Counted from the first letter of the stretch, positions 24,467 to 33,499 are shown. The stretch is DNA of 64,000 nucleotides from Spirochaetaceae bacterium (GCA_031278215.1 JAITKV010000011.1:1-64000), one strand, 5' to 3'. Made by a program: numbers and translations. Notes: a model not told the origin generated them from the letters alone.

Positions 24467-25446
24467 CTTGGCAGTTGGTTAACAAACTCCGCGGACAGTA
24501 CATAGGATCCGCTGTCTACATACGCGTTGGTCCGCTCGTCCCGCAGCAGCGCGCAGAGGGCTTCTATAACCGCCTGCCCGGCTTTTTCCGGGTTCCGCAC
24601 GATGGTGGCGGAAATAACCCCCAGTTCCATAAGCTGCCGGATCTCCATATTGTCTTCGGCGGCGATAATCAGGGGGGTGCCCACCCTGCCGTATTCGATC
24701 AGGGCCTGGGCGGCCCCCTCGGATTCCCGGGAGCCGGTAAAAACCGCCACGGAAATATTTGTCCGGAAAGAGAGGATCTCCCGGATAAACTCCTCTCCCG
24801 CGGCCAGGGTGTCGTCGTAGGACCGGATCAGGCCGATGTCCCGGACCCCCCGTTCCTGCAGGATCTGCCTGAAGCCCTGGATAAAGGTGGCGTTGGACCC
24901 GGAAAGCAGCACCGCCATATCCCCTCCGGATTTAAGGTTCAGGGCCGCTTCCCCTGCCAGCCGGCCCTGTTCAAAGGGGTTGGTTCCCACATGGACGTCC
25001 CGGTACGCAATGTCGTATTCAAGGCTTACCAGGGGTATGCCCCGGTCTAAAAAAGCCTTGAACAGATCGTCGTAAAAGGGATCCGGGGGAACCGAAAAGA
25101 CCACCCCGTTGGGCTGGGTGTTCAATATAAGCCGCAAAAGTTTGCGGATCTCGTCCCGCTCCCCCTCGGGGTATTCATAGATTTCCAGGGCCGCCTGTTC
25201 CTGTTCCGCCAGGTCCCTCATGCCGTTATAGACCCGGGTATAGAACAGATCGTGGTCCGAGGCGGGGAACAACAGGGCAAACTGGTTTTTAATCCGGTAC
25301 CGGCCGGTCCGGGCAGGATTGATAACCTTTCCCAGGGTCTGTAGTTCCCACAGGGTGCGGACCGCCAACAGGATAAAAACGGCGGCGCAGAGGACTGCTA
25401 GAAGTTTAGACCCCCTGTGGGGAACCCTAACAGGAAATTTCTTCAC
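24463..25446 (-). CDS. Membrane-anchored sugar-binding sensor protein (XylFII-like)
   Basis: 327 residues. An N-terminal uncleaved-looking helix (KLLAVLCAAVFILLAVRTL, ~14-33) without a lipobox or clear cleavage site, then a type 1 periplasmic-binding fold (YTRVYNGMRDLAEQEQAALE; NTQPNGVVFSVP; GIPLVSLEYDI; AAEDNMEIRQLMELG). The start codon is preceded by a short space to the divergent rpmB promoter. The end overlaps the kinase start by 4 bp, so the two proteins are likely made in equal amounts and form a complex. The ligand is not readable; xylose or another aldose is the best guess by analogy. Confidence 0.87.
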   Translation of the reverse strand: MKKFPVRVPHRGSKLLAVLCAAVFILLAVRTLWELQTLGKVINPARTGRYRIKNQFALLFPASDHDLFYTRVYNGMRDLAEQEQAALEIYEYPEGERDEIRKLLRLILNTQPNGVVFSVPPDPFYDDLFKAFLDRGIPLVSLEYDIAYRDVHVGTNPFEQGRLAGEAALNLKSGGDMAVLLSGSNATFIQGFRQILQERGVRDIGLIRSYDDTLAAGEEFIREILSFRTNISVAVFTGSRESEGAAQALIEYGRVGTPLIIAAEDNMEIRQLMELGVISATIVRNPEKAGQAVIEALCALLRDERTNAYVDSGSYVLSAEFVNQLPR

Positions 25447-25454
25447 CTTCCCAC

Positions 25455-25490
25455 TTTACATTATTTTTGCCGTTCGGTATACTCAAAAGA
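25455..25490 (+). promoter_or_regulatory. rpmB promoter
   Basis: TTTACA (25455-25460) and TATACT (25478-25483) are spaced by 17 bp, close to the sigma-70 consensus. The transcript would start near 25490, giving a ~25-nt leader with GAAGGAAGG before the rpmB ATG. Confidence 0.7.
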
Positions 25491-25515
25491 CTTGTTTTTA
25501 TGAAGGAAGGATACT

Positions 25516-25734
25516 ATGTCACGGACCTGTGATATATGCGGAAAACACACCGTCAGCGGTAATTCCGTAAGCCATGCTAAAAATCGCACCCGGCGGGTCT
25601 GGAAGCCAAACCTAAAAAAGGTAAAGACCGAACTTGGCGGGGCCACGGTTACCCTTAAAATCTGCACCCGGTGCTTACGAAGCGATTTTATTACAAAAAA
25701 GGTAGGCCGCCGGGTCCAGGCGCCGGCCCCGTAG
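25516..25734 (+). CDS. rpmB: 50S ribosomal protein L28
   Basis: 72 residues of the standard L28 size with the family segments [15 protein letters not shown] and [10 protein letters not shown]. Two CxxC pairs (CDIC at 4-9 region and CTRC) indicate the zinc-binding form of L28. A strong ribosome-binding site and a consensus promoter lie just upstream. It stands alone, divergent from the sugar-sensing operon. Confidence 0.96.
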   Translation: MSRTCDICGKHTVSGNSVSHAKNRTRRVWKPNLKKVKTELGGATVTLKICTRCLRSDFITKKVGRRVQAPAP

Positions 25735-25799
25735 CCGTTTCGGCGGGGCTTCCCCGGGTCCTGTTCCCCGGAATGTACCAGGCAGGGAAACTTTAGTAT

Positions 25800-27065
25800 A
25801 TGGAAAACGGCATTCAAGTAATAAGCCGGTCCTTTATTCCGGTAGATGATTTTGATTCCTTTACGGTCCTGGGGGATCCGGGCTGCGACGGTCTGGGGGC
25901 CGAAATCGTGTCCACCTTTGTCCGGGGCCTGCGCCCTGCCCCGGAAGCCCCGGCGCCGGGGAGCTTCCAGCTGGTGGTGGGCGATATTGTTCCCTTTGGC
26001 TCACGGACCTTTTACCACAACATGACGGATCTGGTAAACGCCGTGGCGGACAGGCCGGTTTTTATGGTCTGCGGCAACCACGACACGGATTACTACGACG
26101 ACTATTTTGGCCGCCGGGACTATGCCCTGGGGGACCGCAGAACCCTTATTGTCGTCCTGGACAATTCTAAACGGCTTATTGCGGACCGTTCCCTGGAATT
26201 CCTGTCCTATGCCCTGGAACATCACCGGCGCCCCAATATTATCCTGGCCATGCACATTCCGCCCCCCAACGGGGTTTCGCCGAACGCGATTCCCCCGGAG
26301 GAATGGGAAAAGATCCGCTCCCGCTTCGCGCCCTGCCGGGACCGGCTAAAGTACATTATCTGCGGCCACCTGCATTCCTATTTTGAAGACTCCCTGGAGG
26401 GGGCCAGGCTTATTGTTTCCGGCGGCGCGGGGGCCCGGATCGAAGAAGAGCCGGGGATCCAGGCCCCCTATAACCATGTGGTAGATTTTTTTTACGACGC
26501 CGCGGGGGTCCTTTCCCACAGGAAAAGGGATATTCATCCGGTACAGGAACGCCATGGGGATCCCCGGATGCAAACCATGCTTTCTAACGCCTTTTCCCAG
26601 GAATGTATGGCCCATGTCCGCTACAGGCTTTACGCGGAGGATGCGGAAAAACGGGGGATGAAAAACACCGCGAAACTGTTTAGGGCCGCGGCGGACTCGG
26701 AATGGCGCCATGCAAAAAATTTTTATTATACCCTGCCGGGCCTGCAGGAACCGGTTCCGGCCATTGAAGAGGCGGCGGAAAACGAACGCCGGGAAGTTGA
26801 CGAGGTCTACAAAGAATGTCTGGACTACGCCCGGGAGCACAAGCTGGGGCTTCCCGCCTATGCCTTTACCGACGCCCTCGCGGCGGAAAAGGTTCACCTT
26901 GGGCTGTTCCGAAAAGCCCGGGGGCATCTGGAAACCCGGAAAGATATTCCGGAAGAATCGTACTTTACCTGTTCGTCCTGCGGATATACATTTGCGGGGG
27001 CCGAAGATCCCAAGAACTGTCCGGTCTGCGGGGCCCCCGCGGATAAAATTGAACCTGTTCAATAA
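25800..27065 (+). CDS. Calcineurin-like phosphoesterase fused to rubrerythrin
   Basis: 421 residues. Residues ~15-250 are a metallophosphoesterase: GDIVPFG, VCGNHDTD, AMHIPP and ICGHLHSY are present, but the first DxH motif reads GDPGCDG and lacks its His. Residues ~257-375 are a rubrerythrin diiron domain with ligands in SQECMAHVRY, SEWRHA, EVDEVY and AAEKVH. Residues ~388-418 are a rubredoxin-like [Fe(SCys)4] domain (CSSCGYTF, CPVCGAP). The rubrerythrin part should reduce hydrogen peroxide; the substrate of the phosphoesterase is unknown. The frame is continuous across the junction near 26550 with no stop or gap. No strong ribosome-binding site precedes the ATG. Confidence 0.9.
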   Translation: MENGIQVISRSFIPVDDFDSFTVLGDPGCDGLGAEIVSTFVRGLRPAPEAPAPGSFQLVVGDIVPFGSRTFYHNMTDLVNAVADRPVFMVCGNHDTDYYDDYFGRRDYALGDRRTLIVVLDNSKRLIADRSLEFLSYALEHHRRPNIILAMHIPPPNGVSPNAIPPEEWEKIRSRFAPCRDRLKYIICGHLHSYFEDSLEGARLIVSGGAGARIEEEPGIQAPYNHVVDFFYDAAGVLSHRKRDIHPVQERHGDPRMQTMLSNAFSQECMAHVRYRLYAEDAEKRGMKNTAKLFRAAADSEWRHAKNFYYTLPGLQEPVPAIEEAAENERREVDEVYKECLDYAREHKLGLPAYAFTDALAAEKVHLGLFRKARGHLETRKDIPEESYFTCSSCGYTFAGAEDPKNCPVCGAPADKIEPVQ

Positions 27066-27086
27066 CCCCGCTGCGGATCCGGGGCC

Positions 27087-27131
27087 CTCCGAAAAGTTTG
27101 AAAAACTTATTCGCAAGCGGGTTTAAGACCC
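27087..27131 (+). repeat. Short dispersed repeat C, copy C3
   Basis: GAAAAGTTTGAAAAACTTATTCG matches 8143-8165 and, in its right half (TTATTCGCAAGCGGGTTTAA), 14765-14784. It lies between two convergent genes; the thioesterase stop codon is inside it. Confidence 0.6.
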
Positions 27132-28019
27132 CGCCCGCAGTTCCGCCCGAAAAACCACGGCCCCTTCTTCAGGGCCGGTACGTCGGCCCTCCAGGGCAAA
27201 GGCCGCGGTGCAAACCCCGGGGGTGTCGGGGCTGTCCAGGCGGGGATCTTCCAGGGGCGCCATGTAGAGGCCGATGGTTTCTCCGCCCCGGGCTTCGGAA
27301 AGGTAATTGATATCCAGCCGTATCTGCGCGGCCCTTTCAAGAATTTCAATATCCAGCAGATCCTGGATCCACTGGATGTAGCGGGTGTTGTTCATGTGGC
27401 CGTTAAAATCAATGTCGGAATAGCAGACCCGGCGCATCACCGGTTCCGCGGTAAAACTGCGGGCCCCCAGGGACGGGGGCGGCTCGTTGCCGGTTCCCGC
27501 CAGGGCGTCGTGTCCTTCGTTGGAAGAAAAAGAAGCCACCGCGGCCTGGGGGCGAAGCGGCCGGCGTTTTTCCATGTCCACAATAAGCCAGGCGCTGCGG
27601 CCCCGGACCAGTGGTTTTTCCGCGCCGCCGTTTTCCGCGCCGCCGTTTTCCGCGCCGCCTCCCGCGCCGCCTCCCGCGCCGCCTTCCGCGCCGCCGCTTT
27701 CATCGCCGCCCTTTGGGGGCTCCCCGGAAAACGCCCGGATGTCGTAATCCCGGATGGCGAAAAGTTTGTTTGCCCCCCGGGGCCAGGACCGGATCCGGAT
27801 GGCCGTGTTAAACCGGGGGCGCCGCTCCATAAAAACCGAAATTCGCGAAAGAAGCCACAACTGGCCGGTTTCTTTCATCGCATCCCGGCCTACTCCCAGG
27901 ATCTCCGCATGGCTGATGGCCGCTTCTTGAAAAAAGTCAAAGGTAGAAGCCAGGGTAAGGGCGTCGCTTCGATCAATGTGGCCAAAGCGGATTAGCTGTT
28001 GTTCACTGAATATATCCAT
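27123..28019 (-). CDS. Acyl-ACP thioesterase (FatA/FatB family)
   Basis: Hydrolyses acyl-ACP to free fatty acid and ACP. 298 residues arranged as two hotdog domains: N-terminal half (FDFFQEAAISHAEILGVG; LSRISVFMERRPRF) and C-terminal half with the catalytic-type motif SDIDFNGHMNNTRYIQW. Between DYDIRAF and RGRSAWLIVD there is a ~33-residue Gly/Ala/Glu/Asn insert from tandem DNA repeats, making the protein longer than the usual ~245-250 residues. It is followed on the same strand 3' by repeat C. The ATG at 28019 has GAGGGAGAAACC-type purines upstream. Confidence 0.9.
   Translation of the reverse strand: MDIFSEQQLIRFGHIDRSDALTLASTFDFFQEAAISHAEILGVGRDAMKETGQLWLLSRISVFMERRPRFNTAIRIRSWPRGANKLFAIRDYDIRAFSGEPPKGGDESGGAEGGAGGGAGGGAENGGAENGGAEKPLVRGRSAWLIVDMEKRRPLRPQAAVASFSSNEGHDALAGTGNEPPPSLGARSFTAEPVMRRVCYSDIDFNGHMNNTRYIQWIQDLLDIEILERAAQIRLDINYLSEARGGETIGLYMAPLEDPRLDSPDTPGVCTAAFALEGRRTGPEEGAVVFRAELRAGS
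27616..27696 (-). repeat. 15-bp and 12-bp tandem repeats in the thioesterase gene
   Basis: Three 15-bp units based on TTTTCCGCGCCGCCG (27616-27660) are followed by three 12-bp units based on CCCGCGCCGCCT (27661-27696). All are multiples of three, so the frame is kept; they encode GGAEN and GGAG runs. Confidence 0.9.
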
Positions 28020-28030
28020 GGTTTCTCCCT

Positions 28031-28732
28031 CTATGACGCGGGGCCCGAATACAGCATAAGAAACCGGTAGTTTTCGGAAAAGAAGGATAAGGGAACATTC
28101 ACAAGGTAGTAGTCCCCCAAATCAAATACCGTTACCGGCAGCGGCGGAAGGCCGTCGACGGGCTTCTGCGACGCAAGGGCGGCGGCGCTGCTTATTCTGG
28201 GCATGCACCGTTTGCTTATCATCAGGTGGTACCGGCCAAGGCCAAAAAGGAAGCTCTTTGTATGCTCGTCCACTATGCCGGCGCCAAGGTTTTTTAAAGG
28301 GATGATCATTCCGTCCCGGGTGTACCGGGGCACAAAATTGTCATTGCCGGCGATAATCATTTCTACGGTATCTTCGTTGTGCAGAATGTCCATTTTAACC
28401 AGGTACCCGAACTCGCCGGCGTCGTCGATCTCTTCTATGGCGGCGCCGTATTGTTTGTAGGCATTTATGATCTTGTAAAGTTCCAGGAATTCTTCCATGG
28501 ATTTTATTTCTTCCAGTCTTTCTTTCCGTTCTATTTCTTCCATTACCAGGGGGTTGGCTGTTAGGCCTATCTTTATGACGTGCCGGTCCGCGCCGTTATC
28601 CAGCCTGGTGATATACTGAAAAATATCAAGGCAGCCGGAAAGGCTTAGGCCCAGGGCCCCCAGGAAGAAAATTCGCAGGGCCCGCAGCCCCCCGGCGGCC
28701 CCGTTTTCTTTGGCTTTCCAGAAAAAAGTCAT
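28031..28732 (-). CDS. Lipoprotein of unknown function
   Basis: 233 residues. Signal region RIFFLGALGLSLSGC with lipobox LSLSGC (lipid Cys ~34), then a mostly alpha/beta polar protein with no motif I recognise. The start at 28732 shares ATGA with the hybrid kinase stop and has GGAGGAAT upstream, so the two are translationally coupled. It might be an exported partner or sensor accessory of that kinase; this is inferred from context only. Confidence 0.8.
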   Translation of the reverse strand: MTFFWKAKENGAAGGLRALRIFFLGALGLSLSGCLDIFQYITRLDNGADRHVIKIGLTANPLVMEEIERKERLEEIKSMEEFLELYKIINAYKQYGAAIEEIDDAGEFGYLVKMDILHNEDTVEMIIAGNDNFVPRYTRDGMIIPLKNLGAGIVDEHTKSFLFGLGRYHLMISKRCMPRISSAAALASQKPVDGLPPLPVTVFDLGDYYLVNVPLSFFSENYRFLMLYSGPAS

Positions 28733-31700
28733 AAAAGGAATTCCTCCAGTTTTTTTAGCACATCGTCCATGTCCAGGGGTTTCCCCAGGTGGCTGTTCAT
28801 GCCCGACACCAGGCACCGTTCCACATCTTCTTTGAATACATTGGCGGTCATGGCGATAATCGGCACGGCCCGGCGGGGCATTCCCTGGGAATTCCAGGAT
28901 CGTTCCGCCTTCCGGATGCGTTTGGTGGCTTCGTATCCGTCCATTTCCGGCATTTGAATATCCATAAAGATCATATCATATTTTTCCGGGGCCGCACAGT
29001 ATTTTTCTACCGCCACCCTGCCGTTCTCGGCGCAGTCGATAAGCAGCCGGGTTGGTTCAAGCAGGGTTATAAGTATTTCGCGGTTAATTTCCACATCCTC
29101 CGCCAGGAGGATCCGTTTGCCGGGATACTCCCGTATAAGGGCGGGTTTTTCCGTATCCTCGCGGGTCATGGCCCCCCGGAACTGGTTAATAATATCCACG
29201 ATGGCGGAAGGAAAAATTGGTTTGGACAGGAAGCGTTCAAGCCCGATGCTTTTTACCGTGTCTTCGTTGGCTGCCCATTCGGTGGCGGACATCATGGTTA
29301 CCATCCAGGGTTTTTCCGCGCCCCTGCCCTTAATGTACCCGATCAGGGCGCTGTTCCCGGCGTTGAGGGTTTTCCAGTCAAGAAAATAAATATCATAGCC
29401 GCCGTTCTTTTCGATAAGGTTCATCGCTTCCTGTTCTTCCCGGGCGGTGTCGCAGGACAATGTAAAGCGCCGGGCAAGGTCGGAAAAATAGCCCAGCAGA
29501 TCCGCATCATCGTCTACCACGAGGACTCGGATATTGTTCCAGTTGGCGGTGTTTGGGCGGGCCCCCGCGCCTTTACCCCGTTCAAGCTTAACGGTGAACG
29601 AGAAAGTTGCGCCCCGGCCGATTTCCGATTCAACCCAGATTGCGCCCCCCATCATTTCCACAATCCGTTTGCTTATGGCCAGTCCCAGGCCCGTGCCGCC
29701 GAATTTACGGGAGGTATTGTTATCGGCCTGTTCAAAAGAACGAAAAAGCCTTTGCTGCTGTTCGGGGCTTATTCCTATTCCCGAATCGGCCACGCTTATC
29801 CGGATAATGCAAATTCGTTTGCCCGCGGCGGCGCGCTCTTCGCCCATGAAGCTGCTCCGCAGGCTTACCGTTCCTTTTTCGGGGGTAAATTTAACCGCGT
29901 TGGAAAGCAGGTTGGTAATTACCTGGGTAAGCCGCTGATCGTCCCCGATAAAGGTCGAGGGGATGCCGTCTTCCAACTGTACGGTAAAGTGCTGCTGTTT
30001 TTCTTCTACCCGGAAGTTTACCACATTCACCGCCTTGCGCAGGGTTTTTTCAAAATTAAATTCCGCCGTAGAAAGTTCAAATTTATTGGCCTCTATCTTT
30101 GACATATCCAGGATGTCGTTAATTACCCCCAAAAGATGATTAGAGGCGTCTTCGATTTTGGAAAGGCAGTAATCTTTTTTTCCCGGATCCGGAATTCCCT
30201 TGGCTATGGTGGTCATGCCGATAATGGCGTTCATGGGGGTCCGTATTTCGTGGCTCATATTAGCCAGGAATTCACCCTTGGCCTTAACGCTGGACAGGGC
30301 CTCTTCCCGGGCCCGGATAAGGTTTCCGGTCATCTCGTTCCGCTGCATGGCGCTGGCCATAAGAAGGCTGCCGGATTGAAGTATGGCCAGCTCGTCGGCG
30401 GAAAATTCCCTTTCTTGGTGACAATCGTCAAATCCTACAAAGCCCCAAAAAAAATCCTGTAAAAAAACCGGTATAAGAAGCATGGAAACTATGCCCTGGT
30501 CCGCTATGTTTTTTTTGTACCGTTCGGGAAAATCCTTTACCAGCCCCTGGAACGGGTCGCCCTTAAGCAGTTTATCGTACCAGCCGGGGATGCTCTCGCC
30601 CCCCAGTTCAAGCCGGATGCCGCTGTTGTATTCGGCGCTTTTGTCTTTTGCCCATTCGTAGACAAAAACGGTCCGCAGGTCCCCGTCCCGGATCTTGTTT
30701 TTCCAGATATATACCATGTCCACCTTTACCGCCTGGGCCAGGGCGCCCATACATTCCCAGATATCCTGTTCAAAATTCTTTGGGTCCGACTTTAGCAGTA
30801 TGGAGGCGGTATTATTAACCACATGGAGCAGGGAATCCTGCCGTTCGATTTCGGCTATCATGTTCCGGTATTCCCTAAGATCCCGAATATACAGAAGGAT
30901 GTAGTCCCCGCTTTTTCGTACAACCCGCTCTACGATAATTTCCGCGGGGATCAGGGAGCCGTCAAGCCGCCGGTACAGCCATTTTTCGATCCGGCGGCCC
31001 TTGGTGACGGCGTCGGAAAGGACGGTCATTATCTTATCCGAAGACGGGGCCCCGTCTTCCTGGTATTCCGGGGACAGAATAGTAAATTTCTGCAAAAAAT
31101 CCGGCTTTGAATCAAACCCAAAGAGCCGCAGGGCTTCCTGATTACAGTCGATAAGCTTAAAGTTCATGTCCCAAATGGTACAGCCCAGGGGCGTGGCGTC
31201 CAGCATAATATGGGAGCGCTCGTCGGCCTCGACCATTTTTTCCAGGGTTTTATCGGCCTTTTCTTTTTCCCGCAGGTACATGACTTCCTGAAACTTAATT
31301 ACCATGCCGATAAAAAAGCCGCTGACAAGAAAGGCCTGTATTTGTTCAAAAACTTTAAAGGAGGTAAAGGGGCTTGCCAGCCAGGGAAACCGGTAATTTA
31401 GAAAATAACAGACCATAAGCCAGGCAATATGGCTTGAAAGCAGCGCCGCGCAGCTCCATCCCCGGGTTAACAGAAAGATGACCGTGATACTCAGGACAAA
31501 ATAGGTCGATATGCCCCCTTCCGCGGCCCCCAGTAAAAAAAAGGTTACCGGAAACAGGACGTCGCAGAGGATAAGAATAAAAATCCAAATGCCGATCCGG
31601 TGGATCCGGTAAATGTTTACCAGGATCAGCAGCAGGAGGATCAATACGGTTATCCCCAGCAAAACAAACAGCGCCGGCAGGCTTTGGCTGAATAGCAGCC

Positions 31701-31833
31701 GGCCCAGGGCTGCAAGAATGCAGGCCCCCAGGCCCATTACCAGGGACATATTAAGGATTCGGGCTTTAAGGGGCATAAAATCGGAAAAAAGAAACCGTTG
31801 GATAAATTGTTTTGAAATAAACGAAATTTTCAT
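28729..31833 (-). CDS. Large hybrid sensor histidine kinase with two receivers
   Basis: 1034 residues: about six membrane helices (~22-190), a PAS domain (~210-330, DATPLGCTIWDMNFKLIDCN), a GAF-like domain (~345-490), HisKA with phospho-His528 (SNMSHEIRTPMNAIIGM), HATPase (NLLSNAVKFTPEKG, DSGIGIS, GGTGLGLAISKR), receiver 1 (VLVVDDDADLLGYF, D in YFLDWKTL, less canonical) and receiver 2 (ILLAEDVEINREI, phospho-Asp in FMDIQMPEMDG). The last domain block is closely similar to that of the kinase at the window start. It forms an operon with the lipoprotein downstream; the output protein is not visible here. Confidence 0.92.
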   Translation of the reverse strand: MKISFISKQFIQRFLFSDFMPLKARILNMSLVMGLGACILAALGRLLFSQSLPALFVLLGITVLILLLLILVNIYRIHRIGIWIFILILCDVLFPVTFFLLGAAEGGISTYFVLSITVIFLLTRGWSCAALLSSHIAWLMVCYFLNYRFPWLASPFTSFKVFEQIQAFLVSGFFIGMVIKFQEVMYLREKEKADKTLEKMVEADERSHIMLDATPLGCTIWDMNFKLIDCNQEALRLFGFDSKPDFLQKFTILSPEYQEDGAPSSDKIMTVLSDAVTKGRRIEKWLYRRLDGSLIPAEIIVERVVRKSGDYILLYIRDLREYRNMIAEIERQDSLLHVVNNTASILLKSDPKNFEQDIWECMGALAQAVKVDMVYIWKNKIRDGDLRTVFVYEWAKDKSAEYNSGIRLELGGESIPGWYDKLLKGDPFQGLVKDFPERYKKNIADQGIVSMLLIPVFLQDFFWGFVGFDDCHQEREFSADELAILQSGSLLMASAMQRNEMTGNLIRAREEALSSVKAKGEFLANMSHEIRTPMNAIIGMTTIAKGIPDPGKKDYCLSKIEDASNHLLGVINDILDMSKIEANKFELSTAEFNFEKTLRKAVNVVNFRVEEKQQHFTVQLEDGIPSTFIGDDQRLTQVITNLLSNAVKFTPEKGTVSLRSSFMGEERAAAGKRICIIRISVADSGIGISPEQQQRLFRSFEQADNNTSRKFGGTGLGLAISKRIVEMMGGAIWVESEIGRGATFSFTVKLERGKGAGARPNTANWNNIRVLVVDDDADLLGYFSDLARRFTLSCDTAREEQEAMNLIEKNGGYDIYFLDWKTLNAGNSALIGYIKGRGAEKPWMVTMMSATEWAANEDTVKSIGLERFLSKPIFPSAIVDIINQFRGAMTREDTEKPALIREYPGKRILLAEDVEINREILITLLEPTRLLIDCAENGRVAVEKYCAAPEKYDMIFMDIQMPEMDGYEATKRIRKAERSWNSQGMPRRAVPIIAMTANVFKEDVERCLVSGMNSHLGKPLDMDDVLKKLEEFLL

Positions 31834-32057
31834 TAGTTTACTGTACCCATGGTTTACCGTAAATGATAACGCCTTTGCGTTTTTTTTAAAAGACCGGCGG
31901 CCCCCGCCTTTGTCCGCGGCCTTTCTCCCCGGCGCCCGGCCCTTTTAGCGCCCGGGCCCTTCCGCGCCGCCCCCGACGCCTCTTGCGGGCCCCGGCCCCG
32001 CCCGCGTCCTGCCCGGCTGCACGCACGATTGAAGAAACCGGCGGTTTTTCCGATAAT
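31834..32057. other. Divergent gap between hybrid kinase and TPR gene
   Basis: The kinase-proximal part is AT-rich; the rest (31890-32035) is very GC-rich with GGCCCG/CGGGCC palindromes. No clear promoter pair or RNA gene was recognised. Confidence 0.4.
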
Positions 32058-33446
32058 ATGGGCATGAGCGGAATAATCTCCGTCCTTGCGGCAGGTCTTG
32101 TTCTGGGCATTGGGGCCGTATTGGCGGTGTCTTTTATGAACCGATCCAGGGGCGGCAAAAAGGCCAGGGGCCGGGACGCCGTCATGCGAGAGGCGGATAA
32201 AAAGCTGGTCCAAAACCCCCGGGATCACGAAGCCTTGCTTGCGGTGGGGGACATTTATTACCAGGAAGAAAACTGGGATCTTGCCTTCCGAACCTACGAA
32301 ACCCTAAGCGAGCTAATCGCGGTACATCCTACCCTGGATGAATTTACAATTTACCAGCGCTACGGGATCGCGGCCATAAAGCTAAACCGGCCCGCGGATG
32401 CCCATAAGGCCCTTAGTACCGCGATGACCATTAATCCCGATGATTTCGAGGTAAATTATAATCTGGGGAACCTGGAATTCCAGCGGAAAAACTACGAAAA
32501 GGCGATCTTTTATTTTCAAAAGGCCAGGATCCGGGACCCCGAACATGCCCCCACCCTCCGGGGGCTGGGGCATTCCCTTTTTAAAACAAAAAAATACAAA
32601 GAAGCCCTGGCATTTATCCGCAAGGCCATTGATTTGGCCCCGGATGACAAGGAGTCCCTGTACACCCTGGCGGAATGTTACTACGAAGCAAACCAGACGG
32701 AACAGGCCCTGCGGATATTCGCCCACCTGCGGCCCGATCCGGCCAGGGGGCCCAACGCGTGCCTTTTTTCCGGAACCATCAATATGAACCAGCACCAGTA
32801 CGATAAGGCCATCGAAGATTTTGAAATAGGCCTAAAGCACGAAAACATAAAGCCGGAAATTCTTATTGAACTAAAGTACCGGCTGGCCACCGCCTATCTG
32901 CGGGAGCAGGAAATTGCCAAAGCCATAGGCCTTCTAAGGGAGGTTCAAAACATCAACGCGTCCTATAAAGACGTAAACGTCCTTATTACCCGGTACCAGG
33001 AATTAAATGCCAACAAAAACCTTCAAATTTATTTAATGGCCCCCCAGGCGGATTTTATCGCCCTATGCAGGAAGATCGTCATGGGCTACTACCACAGGGC
33101 AAAAATTAAGGTAACAAATATTTCGGTAAATAAAAGCGAAGGGGTAGATATTCTGGCCGAGGTGGACACCCCCAAATGGTCCGATGTGGTTATGTTCCGG
33201 TTTAACAGAAGCCAGGGGTCGGTGGGGGAGCTTATCGTCCGGGACTTCCACTCCCACATTAAAGAAGTCAAGGCCGGCAAGGGAATTTGCATAACTCCCG
33301 GAGGGTTTTCCGAAGAGGCCAAGCGCTATACCGAAGCCAGGCTGATAGACCTGATTGCCAAGGAAAAATTCACCGCCATGCTTAACTCCGTGGACGTCCG
33401 TTCCGCCAGAACCATGGGCCAGACGGCCAGGCAGGGCCCGTCCTGA
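32058..33446 (+). CDS. Membrane-anchored TPR-repeat protein
   Basis: 462 residues. One N-terminal helix (SGIISVLAAGLVLGIGAVLAV, then NRSRGGKKARGR), then several tetratricopeptide repeats over ~35-330 (for example HEALLAVGDIYYQEENWDLA; FEVNYNLGNLEFQRKNYEKA; APTLRGLGHSLFKTKKYKEA; KESLYTLAECYYEANQTEQA), and a C-terminal ~120-residue alpha/beta domain containing WSDVVMFRFNRSQG. Typical of treponemal scaffold proteins; partner unknown. The start is uncertain: ATG 32058 or 32064 fits the helix best; neither has a strong ribosome-binding site. Confidence 0.8.
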   Translation: MGMSGIISVLAAGLVLGIGAVLAVSFMNRSRGGKKARGRDAVMREADKKLVQNPRDHEALLAVGDIYYQEENWDLAFRTYETLSELIAVHPTLDEFTIYQRYGIAAIKLNRPADAHKALSTAMTINPDDFEVNYNLGNLEFQRKNYEKAIFYFQKARIRDPEHAPTLRGLGHSLFKTKKYKEALAFIRKAIDLAPDDKESLYTLAECYYEANQTEQALRIFAHLRPDPARGPNACLFSGTINMNQHQYDKAIEDFEIGLKHENIKPEILIELKYRLATAYLREQEIAKAIGLLREVQNINASYKDVNVLITRYQELNANKNLQIYLMAPQADFIALCRKIVMGYYHRAKIKVTNISVNKSEGVDILAEVDTPKWSDVVMFRFNRSQGSVGELIVRDFHSHIKEVKAGKGICITPGGFSEEAKRYTEARLIDLIAKEKFTAMLNSVDVRSARTMGQTARQGPS

Positions 33447-33499
33447 ATTTAAGAAAAACGAACCCCGGGGCTCTGGCGTAATTGACCGGAATTACCGGT

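Noticed and set aside
27600..27811. Arg/Pro-rich frames over the thioesterase repeat
   Set aside because: Alternative-frame readings of the 15-bp and 12-bp units with no supporting signals.
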